Shown: positions 1 through 5,964 of the stretch, piece by piece | How positions within the stretch are numbered: the stretch's first letter is position 1 | Layout: the number at the start of each line of letters is the position of its first letter | Assembly: GCA_005879675.1 (NCBI GenBank) | Contig: VBJE01000265.1 | Coordinates: forward strand, 1 to 9,504 | DNA length: 9,504 nt | Source of the DNA: Chloroflexota bacterium | GTDB taxonomy: Bacteria > Chloroflexota > Dormibacteria > Dormibacterales > Dormibacteraceae | Direction of reading: 5' to 3' | Position numbers and translations under genes: made by a program | Notes under the pieces: model-generated | What the model saw: only the letters and a program-made list of their open reading frames with translations | What the model was told of the DNA's origin: nothing | Databases searched by the model: none

Positions 1-438
1 TTCTCGGCCGAGGCGGCCCAGGCCGGGGTGTCGGGCGTGATCGTGCCCGATCTTCCCATTGAGGAGGCGGAGCCGATCGCGGGTTGGCTGCGCTCAGCCT
101 CCCTGGACACCGTGTTCATGGTCGCCCCGACCTCGCCCCCGGACCGCATCGCCGCGATCTGCTCGCACTCGACGGGGTTCGTCTACTGCGTCACCGTCAC
201 CGGCATCACCGGCGTGCGCAAGGACCTGCCGCCGGGCATCCTCGAGCTGCTCGCGGAGGTCAAGCGCCGCACCACCCTCCCCGTCGCGGCGGGGTTCGGC
301 ATCTCGCGTCAGGACCACCTCAAGGCGCTGCGCGGGAAGCTCGACGCCGCGGTCGTCGGCAGCGCCATCGTGGACGAGATCGACCGCGCGGGCGACGGGG
401 TTTCGCTGGTCAGGGAGCTCTTGAAGGTTTGCCGGTAA
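1..438 (+). CDS. trpA: Tryptophan synthase alpha subunit, 3' part
   Basis: TrpA splits indole-3-glycerol phosphate into glyceraldehyde 3-phosphate and indole, which is channelled to TrpB in the cytoplasmic alpha2-beta2 complex (last step of tryptophan synthesis). The frame is open from base 1, so the 5' end lies outside the window; about 145 C-terminal codons remain of a protein that is usually 250-270 residues. Visible family marks are the VIVPDLP strand, whose Asp (codon 17 here) corresponds to the second catalytic Asp (D60 of E. coli), the phosphate-binding GITGVR and AAGFGIS segments, and the VVGSAIVDEI segment near the C-terminus. The first catalytic Glu is upstream of the window. The stop TAA (436-438) overlaps the likely TTG start of the aroH remnant by 10 bases, so the aromatic genes that follow are probably cotranscribed with the trp genes. 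Identification is firm. Confidence 0.96.
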   Translation, partial: FSAEAAQAGVSGVIVPDLPIEEAEPIAGWLRSASLDTVFMVAPTSPPDRIAAICSHSTGFVYCVTVTGITGVRKDLPPGILELLAEVKRRTTLPVAAGFGISRQDHLKALRGKLDAAVVGSAIVDEIDRAGDGVSLVRELLKVCR

Positions 439-736
439 GAGGGATTCGCGGCGCGACGACGGCGGCGGCGAACACGGCGGAGGCGATCAACGAAGCCACC
501 GAGGAGCTGCTGCGCGAGATCACGCGCCTCAACGACCTCGACCCGTCAGACGTCGCAAGGTCGCGCTGCTCTGCGGCCACGACATGAACGTGCGGCAGCC
601 GAACCCACGGGGGATCCCGATGTGCATCCGGGTGCTGATCCTCTACAACACCCCGCGGCCCCAGGCGACCATGCGCTTCGCGTACCTACGCGGAGCGGAA
701 GCGATCCTCGTCGACCTCGAGTCGTCGCGCCAATGA
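429..736 (+). pseudogene. aroH: Chorismate mutase, AroH type, internally deleted and frameshifted
   Basis: AroH converts chorismate to prephenate, the branch point to tyrosine and phenylalanine. From a TTG at 429 (GGGAG at 413-417 as a possible ribosome site) the frame reads VRGIRGATT, then a helix up to DPSDVA near 557, aligning with residues 1-43 of the 127-residue Bacillus subtilis enzyme. The matching continuation, VALLCGHDMNV, CIRVLILYN and AYLRGAEA, lies in another frame from about 557 to the TGA at 734-736. Residues equivalent to 44-70, including the TPDL strand, Phe57 and Arg63, are missing (about 76-82 bases, not a multiple of three). The kept parts still show Arg7, Cys75, Arg90 and Tyr108 equivalents; Glu78 is Asp, and about four extra residues sit before CIRV. 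Read as given, the first frame stops at 585-587 after an 11-residue nonsense tail and no complete enzyme is made. Either a young pseudogene or an assembly deletion; codon use is still like the neighbours. Confidence 0.85.
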
Positions 737-1749
737 TCATCGTCATGTCGCACAGCGCGACCAAGGCGGAGATCGACGCTGTCGTCGAACGCATCGAAGA
801 GATCGGACTCAAGGCCGAGCTGTCCCGGGGCGAGGAGCGCACCGTGCTCGGGGTCATCGGCGGCAACGCCTATGCGTACAAGGACGCGTTCTCGCACCTC
901 GGCGGGATCCAGGAGATCATCCCGATCACCAAGCCGTTCAAGCTCGCGAGCCGCGAGTTCCGGCGCAACAACACGGTCGTCGACGTTGGCGGCGTGAAGA
1001 TCGGCAGCGACGAGGTCGTGGTCATGGCCGGACCATGCTCGGTCGAGGGCGAGGAGATGCTGCTCGAGACGGCGCGCCACGTCGCCGCCCAGGGCGCGCG
1101 CGTGCTTCGCGGCGGCGCCTTCAAGCCGCGCACATCGCCCTACTCGTTCCAGGGCCTGGGCGAGTCGGCGTTGAAGATGATGGCCGCCGCGCGCGACGAG
1201 ACCGGGCTCAAGGTCGTGACCGAGGTCGTGTCGCCGGGCGACGTCGCCCTCGTCGCGCAGTACGCGGACATCCTCCAGCTGGGCACGCGCAACATGCAGA
1301 ACTACGCGCTCCTGCAGGAGGCGGGCCGGTCGGGCAAGCCTGTGCTCCTCAAGCGCGGCATGTCATCGACGATCGAGGAATGGCTGCTCGCCGCGGAGTA
1401 CATCCTGTCGCAGGGCAACCGCGACGTGATCCTCTGCGAGCGGGGCATCCGCACCTTCGAGACCGCGACCAGGTTCACCCTTGACCTGAACGCCGTGCCC
1501 CTCGTGCGCGAGCTCTCGCACCTGCCGGTCATCGTCGACCCGTCGCAGGCGACCGGACGCTGGTCTCTCGTCGGGCCGATGTCGCTCGCGGCCGTTGCGG
1601 CGGGCGCGAACGGACTGATCATCGAGGTCCACCCGACGCCGAACCAGGCGCTCTCCGACGGCGCGCAGTCCCTGGACTTCGACGCCTTCGACCACCTGAT
1701 GACGGACGTGCGGCGGCTGCTCGGCGCGATGCAGAAGCAGCTGGCCTAG
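733..1749 (+). CDS. aroF: 3-deoxy-7-phosphoheptulonate synthase (DAHP synthase, type I-beta)
   Basis: Condenses phosphoenolpyruvate with erythrose 4-phosphate to DAHP, the entry step of the shikimate pathway; cytoplasmic and metal dependent. The protein from ATG 733 is 338 residues, the same length as the Thermotoga maritima enzyme, and its first residues (MIIVMSH) match that N-terminus. Another ATG at 745 would shorten the first strand; the open frame upstream of 733 is aroH sequence. Residues 1 to about 65 form the ferredoxin-like regulatory domain that binds Tyr/Phe in the Thermotoga enzyme; the rest is the TIM barrel with AGPCS, KPRTSPYSFQG, LGTRNMQN, LLKRG, ILCERGIRTFE and IEVHP motifs. 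Metal ligands Cys102, Glu298 and Asp309 are present with the same numbers, but position 272, normally His in DPSH, is Gln (CAG at 1546-1548). ATGA overlap with the aroH stop suggests coupled translation; tyrA follows after 7 bases. Family certain; full activity uncertain because of Gln272. Confidence 0.95.
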   Translation: MIIVMSHSATKAEIDAVVERIEEIGLKAELSRGEERTVLGVIGGNAYAYKDAFSHLGGIQEIIPITKPFKLASREFRRNNTVVDVGGVKIGSDEVVVMAGPCSVEGEEMLLETARHVAAQGARVLRGGAFKPRTSPYSFQGLGESALKMMAAARDETGLKVVTEVVSPGDVALVAQYADILQLGTRNMQNYALLQEAGRSGKPVLLKRGMSSTIEEWLLAAEYILSQGNRDVILCERGIRTFETATRFTLDLNAVPLVRELSHLPVIVDPSQATGRWSLVGPMSLAAVAAGANGLIIEVHPTPNQALSDGAQSLDFDAFDHLMTDVRRLLGAMQKQLA

Positions 1750-1756
1750 AGGCGCC

Positions 1757-2587
1757 GTGGCGACGGTCGCGGTCGTCGGGCTCGGACTCATGGGCTCCTC
1801 GTTCGCGGTGGCACTCAAGAAGGCGCGGCCCGACATCGTCCTCGTGGGCAGCGACAAGAACCCGCTCGTCGTGCGCAAAGCCCTGGAGCGCGACATCGTG
1901 TCGAGCGCAAACACGGACCTGTCCGTGGTCGAGATGGCCGAGGTCGTCGTCGTCGGCGCGCCGATCAACACGCTGCGCGAGCTGTTCGCGCAGCTCGCAC
2001 TGAAAGCGGGGGGCGTTCCGATCACCGATATGGCCAGCACCAAGGCGACGGTCATGGAGTGGGCCGCGGCCGAGGGGATCGACCTCGTCGGCGGCCACCC
2101 CATGTGTGGCAAGGAGACCTCGGGCATCGACGGCGCGGACGCAGAGATGTTCGATGGCGCGCCGTGGGTGCTGACGCGCGACGAGGCGCGCATCACCGAG
2201 CTGGTCACCGCGGTCGGCGCGCACCCGGTGTTCATGGACGCGATCACGCACGACCGCCAGGTGGCCGGCGTGAGCCACGCCGCTTTCATGCTGTCGATCG
2301 GCTACGTGCTCGCCCTGGCGGGGCGCAGCGACTGGCCCGAGGCGTCACGCCTCGCGGCCGGCGGCTTTCGCGACATGAGCCGGCTGGCGGCCGGCGACCC
2401 CGACCTGTACGTGGGCGTCGCGCGAACGAACCGGCAGAACCTACTCGAGGCCCTCGACGCGATCAGCAAGGAGCTGGCGCGCCTGTACCGCCACCTCGAG
2501 GCGGACGACCCACGGCTGGTCGAGCTGTTCGAGGAGGCGCGGGCGGTCCGGGAGCGCTGGGCCAACCAGCATTCCGAGAAATCGTGA
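1757..2587 (+). CDS. tyrA: Prephenate (or arogenate) dehydrogenase
   Basis: Oxidatively decarboxylates prephenate to 4-hydroxyphenylpyruvate (or arogenate to tyrosine) with NAD(P)+, the tyrosine branch after chorismate mutase. The 276-residue protein begins with a Rossmann dinucleotide fold, GLGLMGSS at residues 8-15, followed by an alpha-helical dimerisation domain. Compared with the Aquifex aeolicus enzyme I find the active-site Ser (Ser94 in MASTK), catalytic His (His114 in GGHPMCGKETSG) and substrate-carboxylate Arg (Arg209 in GGFRDMSRLA). The usual SHLPH motif is SHAAF, so the second His is Phe177. There is no C-terminal ACT domain and no fused chorismate mutase. The GTG start at 1757 has AGAGG at 1748-1752 overlapping the aroF stop, 4 bases upstream. 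The stop overlaps the aroA GTG as GTGA. Prephenate versus arogenate and NAD versus NADP cannot be settled by reading. Confidence 0.93.
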   Translation: MATVAVVGLGLMGSSFAVALKKARPDIVLVGSDKNPLVVRKALERDIVSSANTDLSVVEMAEVVVVGAPINTLRELFAQLALKAGGVPITDMASTKATVMEWAAAEGIDLVGGHPMCGKETSGIDGADAEMFDGAPWVLTRDEARITELVTAVGAHPVFMDAITHDRQVAGVSHAAFMLSIGYVLALAGRSDWPEASRLAAGGFRDMSRLAAGDPDLYVGVARTNRQNLLEALDAISKELARLYRHLEADDPRLVELFEEARAVRERWANQHSEKS

Positions 2588-3840
2588 TCGCGACCGTCCG
2601 ACCCACGCACAGGCTCGAGGGAGCGATCAAGGTTCCTGGCGACAAGTCCATCTCCCACCGCGCTCTCATCCTGGGCTCGATCGCGAGCGGCGAGAGCCAC
2701 GTCCGGGGCCTGTCGCCGGGAGCGGACGTGCAGTCGACAGCGTCCTGCATGCGCGCCCTCGGCGTGGACATCGACGGCTCGAGGATTGGGGGTGTCGGCA
2801 TGTCCGGGCTGCGGGCGTCGGCCGGCGCCCTCGACTGCGGCAACTCCGGCACCACCATGCGCCTGCTCGCGGGCCTGCTCGCGGCGCAGCCGTTTGTGAG
2901 CGAGCTCATGGGTGACGAGTCGCTCTCTCGGCGGCCGATGGGCCGGGTCGTCGACCCCCTCCGCGACATGGGCGCGGCCGCGGACTGGCCGCCCCTGCGG
3001 GTCGGAGGCAAGGTTCCGCTGCGGGGAATCGAATACGAGGCGCCTGTGCCGAGCGCGCAGGTCAAGTCGGCGCTCCTGCTGGCCGGGCTGTACGCCGACG
3101 GCGCGACCTCCGTCGTCGAGAGCGTGCGGACCCGCGACCACACCGAGGTGATGCTCGCGGCCATGGGCGCGCCGGTCCAGGTCGACCGTTTCCGCTCGGC
3201 GGTCAGCCGCGCCGACGAGCTTGCGCCGCTCGACGTCGACGTTCCCGGAGACTTCAGCGCCGCCGCCTTCTGGCTGGCGGCCGCCGGGCTGGTCCACGGC
3301 TCCGTCGTGCGGCTGCTCGGTGTAGGCGTCAATCCGACCCGGACCGCGTTCGCAGACGTCCTGGCCTCCGTCGGGTTCGCGATCCGGCGGGCGAAGCCCC
3401 GACTCGAGGCGAACGAGCCGGTCGTCGACCTCGAAGCCGGCCACGGCGACCGGGCGCGGCCGGTGCGCGTGGACCACGACGCGGCGGCGGCGATGATCGA
3501 CGAGCTGCCCCTGCTCGCGGTCGTCGCGACGCAGCTGCCGGGCACGAGCGTCATCGCGGGCGCTGCCGAGCTGCGGGTCAAGGAGTCGGACCGGCTCGTG
3601 GCGATGGCGGAGGGACTCAGCGCCATGGGCGCCGTCATCGAGCTCGACGACGAGGGCTGGACGATCCAGGGGCCGCGGGTTCTAGAAGGCGCGCGGGTCG
3701 ACGCGCGCGGCGATCACCGGATCGCGATGGCGCTGGCCGTGGCGGCCCTGATCGCGGACGGAAAGACAGAGATCGAAGGCGCCGAGTGTGTCGAGATCTC
3801 GTATCCCAACTTCTTCGACCACCTGGAATACCTGGCTTGA
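2584..3840 (+). CDS. aroA: 3-phosphoshikimate 1-carboxyvinyltransferase (EPSP synthase)
   Basis: Transfers enolpyruvyl from PEP to shikimate 3-phosphate to give EPSP, the sixth shikimate-pathway step; cytoplasmic monomer with two inside-out alpha/beta domains. From GTG 2584 the product is 418 residues, normal for the family. Motifs in order: GDKSISHR (20-27; Lys21, Arg26), GNSGTTMR (86-93), RRPMGR, SAQVK (157-161), RTRDHTE, NPTR (250-253), DELP (306-309), ELRVKESDR (329-337) and DHR (377-379), all expected substrate-binding or catalytic elements. The RxHxE, GDKS, SAQxK and NxTR set is the one described for class II EPSP synthases, but the PEP-site loop has Gly89 where the glyphosate-tolerant CP4 enzyme has Ala, so tolerance cannot be assumed. 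The start overlaps the tyrA stop (GTGA), and the stop overlaps the next gene (TTGA). The open frame extends upstream to 2059 but only as a shadow of tyrA. Confidence 0.96.
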   Translation: MIATVRPTHRLEGAIKVPGDKSISHRALILGSIASGESHVRGLSPGADVQSTASCMRALGVDIDGSRIGGVGMSGLRASAGALDCGNSGTTMRLLAGLLAAQPFVSELMGDESLSRRPMGRVVDPLRDMGAAADWPPLRVGGKVPLRGIEYEAPVPSAQVKSALLLAGLYADGATSVVESVRTRDHTEVMLAAMGAPVQVDRFRSAVSRADELAPLDVDVPGDFSAAAFWLAAAGLVHGSVVRLLGVGVNPTRTAFADVLASVGFAIRRAKPRLEANEPVVDLEAGHGDRARPVRVDHDAAAAMIDELPLLAVVATQLPGTSVIAGAAELRVKESDRLVAMAEGLSAMGAVIELDDEGWTIQGPRVLEGARVDARGDHRIAMALAVAALIADGKTEIEGAECVEISYPNFFDHLEYLA

Positions 3841-4475
3841 AGGTCCGCAGCGATATCCCGGTCGAGGTCATAGCGCTGGAGCTGTACGAGCTCGAGGTGA
3901 CGCCGCCGCGGGATGATTTCGAGCTCGAGGTCAAGCCGCCGCGGGATGATTTCGAGCTCGAGGTCAAGCGCGCCTCGCAGGCGGCGCGGTCGGGCGGCGT
4001 CGGGCCCATCGACCGCGCCAGGGCCCTGTACCGCAACTACGGCACCGACCCCACCCGGATGCGCCCGTCGTCGGAGGCGCTGCTCCGGCGGATGAAGAAA
4101 GGCGAACCACTTCCGCGGATAAACTCGCTCGTCGACGTGGCGAACGCGATGTCGGTGCAGCTGCAGGTGCCGGTCGGCCTGTACGACCTCGGCAAGGTCA
4201 AGGGAGAGGAGCTGGTGATCCGGCTGGGCAACAAGGACGAGAGCTACGAGGGCATCGGCAAGGAGCGCGTCAACGTCGCCGGACGCATCTGTGTCGCCGA
4301 CGTCGAGGGCCCATGCGGCAATCCCAGCGCGGACTCGGCGCGGACGATGATCACCACCTCGACGGAGAGCGCCGCCTGGATCTACTTCCTTCCAGTGCGC
4401 GACGACGACATCGACCGGACGGCGGAGCTCATCGCCGTCTTCGGCCGGGGGCTGGTCCGGATGATTCCGACATGA
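3837..4475 (+). CDS. Free-standing B3/B4 (tRNA-editing-like) domain protein
   Basis: The 212-residue product matches free-standing proteins with the B3/B4 domain, best known as the editing module of the phenylalanyl-tRNA synthetase beta subunit, where it hydrolyses Tyr-tRNA(Phe). Recognisable parts are YRNYGTDPTRMRPSSEALLR (residues 65-84), KGEPLPRINSLVDVANAMSVQ (start near 88), PVGLYDLGKVKG (112-123), VIRLG, and a C-terminal part with TMITTSTESAAWIY. No synthetase domains are attached and no signal peptide or membrane segment is seen. Known free-standing relatives include CtdA, described as a canavanyl-tRNA deacylase; most have no known role. The TTG start at 3837 overlaps the aroA stop (TTGA), like the other junctions, and gives a compact N-terminus; the frame stays open further upstream inside aroA. 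Residues 18-44 carry an 11-residue tandem repeat (separate entry). Position in a tyrosine-pathway operon hints at aminoacyl-tRNA quality control, which is inference only. Confidence 0.82.
   Translation: MKVRSDIPVEVIALELYELEVTPPRDDFELEVKPPRDDFELEVKRASQAARSGGVGPIDRARALYRNYGTDPTRMRPSSEALLRRMKKGEPLPRINSLVDVANAMSVQLQVPVGLYDLGKVKGEELVIRLGNKDESYEGIGKERVNVAGRICVADVEGPCGNPSADSARTMITTSTESAAWIYFLPVRDDDIDRTAELIAVFGRGLVRMIPT
3888..3968 (+). repeat. 33-bp in-frame tandem repeat, about 2.5 copies
   Basis: Two full 33-base units (3888-3920 and 3921-3953) and a 15-base partial third (3954-3968) lie inside the B3/B4 gene. The full units differ at only two positions (GTGACG versus GTCAAG). They encode ELEVTPPRDDF, ELEVKPPRDDF and ELEVK. 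The unit length is a multiple of three, so the frame is kept. Near-identity at synonymous sites suggests recent slippage or unequal crossing-over. The preceding ALELYELEV may be the unduplicated ancestor. Confidence 0.93.
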
Positions 4476-5071
4476 GGGCTGCGGCAGCCGAAGAGGTGCT
4501 CTGCGTCCGGAGCGAGGACATGTTTCCCGACGGCGCCTGGCACGGCTTCGTGACCACCAACCTCGATCGACACCAGGCCCTCGTCCGCGAGCGGCACTTC
4601 TTCAAGCCTCGCGCCGAGGTGGAGAACGACCCGAGCTTTCAGCAGATCATCCCGTACGTCGTCTTCCGGCACGGCGACCGCTACTTCCTCACCCACCGGC
4701 TCCGCGCCTCCTCGGAGCGGCGTCTTCGCAAGCAGTACTCGCTCGGCGTCGGCGGGCACATCAACCCCGGCGACCTTGGGGCCGGCGACCCCATCCTGGA
4801 CGGCTTGAAGCGCGAGTGGGAGGAGGAGGTCGTCTACGACGGCCGCTTCGAGGCGAGCCTGTTGGGTTTTCTGAACGAGGACTCATCGCCTGTCTCGAAG
4901 GTGCACCTGGGTGTCGTGTTCCTCGTCGACGGGGACACTCCGAACATCGCCATCCGGGAGACGAAGAAGCTCGCCGGCGAGCTGCTCACGCTCGACGAGA
5001 TGCGCCGGTTCTACCTGCAGATGGAGTCCTGGTCGCAGATCGTGTACGACCGGCTGGCTGCCCGCTCGTGA
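4472..5071 (+). CDS. Nudix-family hydrolase
   Basis: A 199-residue Nudix-fold protein. Such enzymes hydrolyse a nucleoside diphosphate linked to another moiety, using Mg2+ held by the glutamates of the Nudix box. Strands leading to the box are IIPYVVFRHGDRYFLTHR (59-76); then GVGGHINPGD at 92-101 and KREWEEEV at 113-120, the REUxEE core with Glu115, Glu118 and Glu119. The box departs from the strict Gx5Ex7REUxEExGU pattern: Asp101 replaces the first Glu, the spacer is five residues longer, and the Gly after EEx is Val. The GGHIN variant is typical of a group usually labelled 'phosphoesterase' or 'Nudix hydrolase' of unknown substrate. ATG 4472 overlaps the previous stop as ATGA; the stop overlaps the next GTG. 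The substrate cannot be predicted; the context gives no clear metabolic link to aromatic synthesis. Confidence 0.88.
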   Translation: MRAAAAEEVLCVRSEDMFPDGAWHGFVTTNLDRHQALVRERHFFKPRAEVENDPSFQQIIPYVVFRHGDRYFLTHRLRASSERRLRKQYSLGVGGHINPGDLGAGDPILDGLKREWEEEVVYDGRFEASLLGFLNEDSSPVSKVHLGVVFLVDGDTPNIAIRETKKLAGELLTLDEMRRFYLQMESWSQIVYDRLAARS

Positions 5072-5964
5072 GGTACGTCGAGGCAGGCGGCGCGCGCGTC
5101 TCGGTCATCGGCCTCGGCACCTGGCAGTTCGGGTCCACGGAGTGGGGCTATGGCCGCGAGTACAACGACCGGGTCGCGGGCGAGATCCTGCAGCGAGCGC
5201 TGGACCTGGGCATCAACCTGGTCGACACGGCGGAGATCTACGGCCTGGGTCGCTCAGAGCGCATCGTTGGCGAGGCGATTCGCGCGCGGCGCGCTGACGT
5301 GTTCCTGGCCACCAAGCTGTTTCCTATCGGCCTGCCCTTCATGGCCGGACCGCGGGCGCGCGCCAGCGCCCGGCGCCTCGGCGTCGATGCGATCGACCTC
5401 TACCAGCAGCACTGGGAGAGCCCGCTGTTCCCGCCCGGCGCGACGATGTCCCGGTTTCGAAAGCTGGTCGACGACGGTCTCGTGCGCCACGTCGGGGTGA
5501 GCAACCACAGCCTCGCCGCCTGGCAGGCGTGCGAGCGAGCCCTGGGCGGTCCGGTGTTGTCGAACCAGGTCCGGTTCAGCCTCGTCCACCCGGAGCCCGA
5601 GCGCCAGCTCGTGCCATGGGCTCAGCGCGAAGGCCGGATCGTGATCGCTTACAGCCCGCTCGGCCAGGGACTGCTCTCGGGCAAGTACCAGTCGGCGCCG
5701 CCCGCGAACTTCCGGCGTTTTCGCGGCGACTTCACCGCCCCGGCGCGCGCCCGCAACGAGTCGTTGGTGGCGGCGCTGCGCGACATCGCGGCACGACACG
5801 AGGCGACCCCGGCGCAGGTCGCGCTGGCCTGGCTCGTCCGCAAGCCGAACGTCGTCGCCATCCCCGGCGCATCGAGCGTTCGGCAGCTGGAGGAGAACGC
5901 GGCCGCCGCAGACCTTGTGCTCACGGCCGACGACGTCGCGCGACTCGTCAGGCTCGCCGGATGA
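5068..5964 (+). CDS. Aldo/keto reductase
   Basis: A 298-residue NAD(P)H-dependent oxidoreductase of the AKR superfamily with a single TIM barrel, reducing carbonyls to alcohols. The catalytic tetrad is complete: Asp53 and Tyr58 (VDTAEIYG), Lys83 (ATKLF) and His115 (LYQQHW). Other family marks are GLGTWQFGS near the N-terminus, GVSNHS, LSNQVRFSLV, IAYSPLGQGLLSGKY and the cofactor phosphate region AIPGASSVRQLEENAAA near the C-terminus. There is no signal peptide. The GTG start at 5068 overlaps the Nudix stop as GTGA; no better start or clear ribosome site is seen, fitting coupled translation. The stop overlaps the menC ATG. It resembles the general actinobacterial 'aldo/keto reductase' group, so the physiological substrate is unknown; a quinone- or sugar-related role would be guesswork. 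Confidence 0.93.
   Translation: MRYVEAGGARVSVIGLGTWQFGSTEWGYGREYNDRVAGEILQRALDLGINLVDTAEIYGLGRSERIVGEAIRARRADVFLATKLFPIGLPFMAGPRARASARRLGVDAIDLYQQHWESPLFPPGATMSRFRKLVDDGLVRHVGVSNHSLAAWQACERALGGPVLSNQVRFSLVHPEPERQLVPWAQREGRIVIAYSPLGQGLLSGKYQSAPPANFRRFRGDFTAPARARNESLVAALRDIAARHEATPAQVALAWLVRKPNVVAIPGASSVRQLEENAAAADLVLTADDVARLVRLAG

Noticed and set aside
622..732. Longer N-terminus for DAHP synthase from GTG 622
   Set aside because: The first 37 codons are the aroH remnant read in the wrong frame; ATG 733 aligns with the known N-terminus and forms an ATGA overlap.
2302..3638. Two long minus-strand open frames (about 390 codons each) opposite tyrA/aroA
   Set aside because: They mirror strongly coding plus-strand genes in GC-rich DNA, have low-complexity Arg/Ser/Ala-rich text and show no protein family motif.
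3888..3968. The tandem repeat as a CRISPR or regulatory iteron array
   Set aside because: No spacers, only about 2.5 direct copies, in-frame within a coding region; an ordinary coding duplication explains it.
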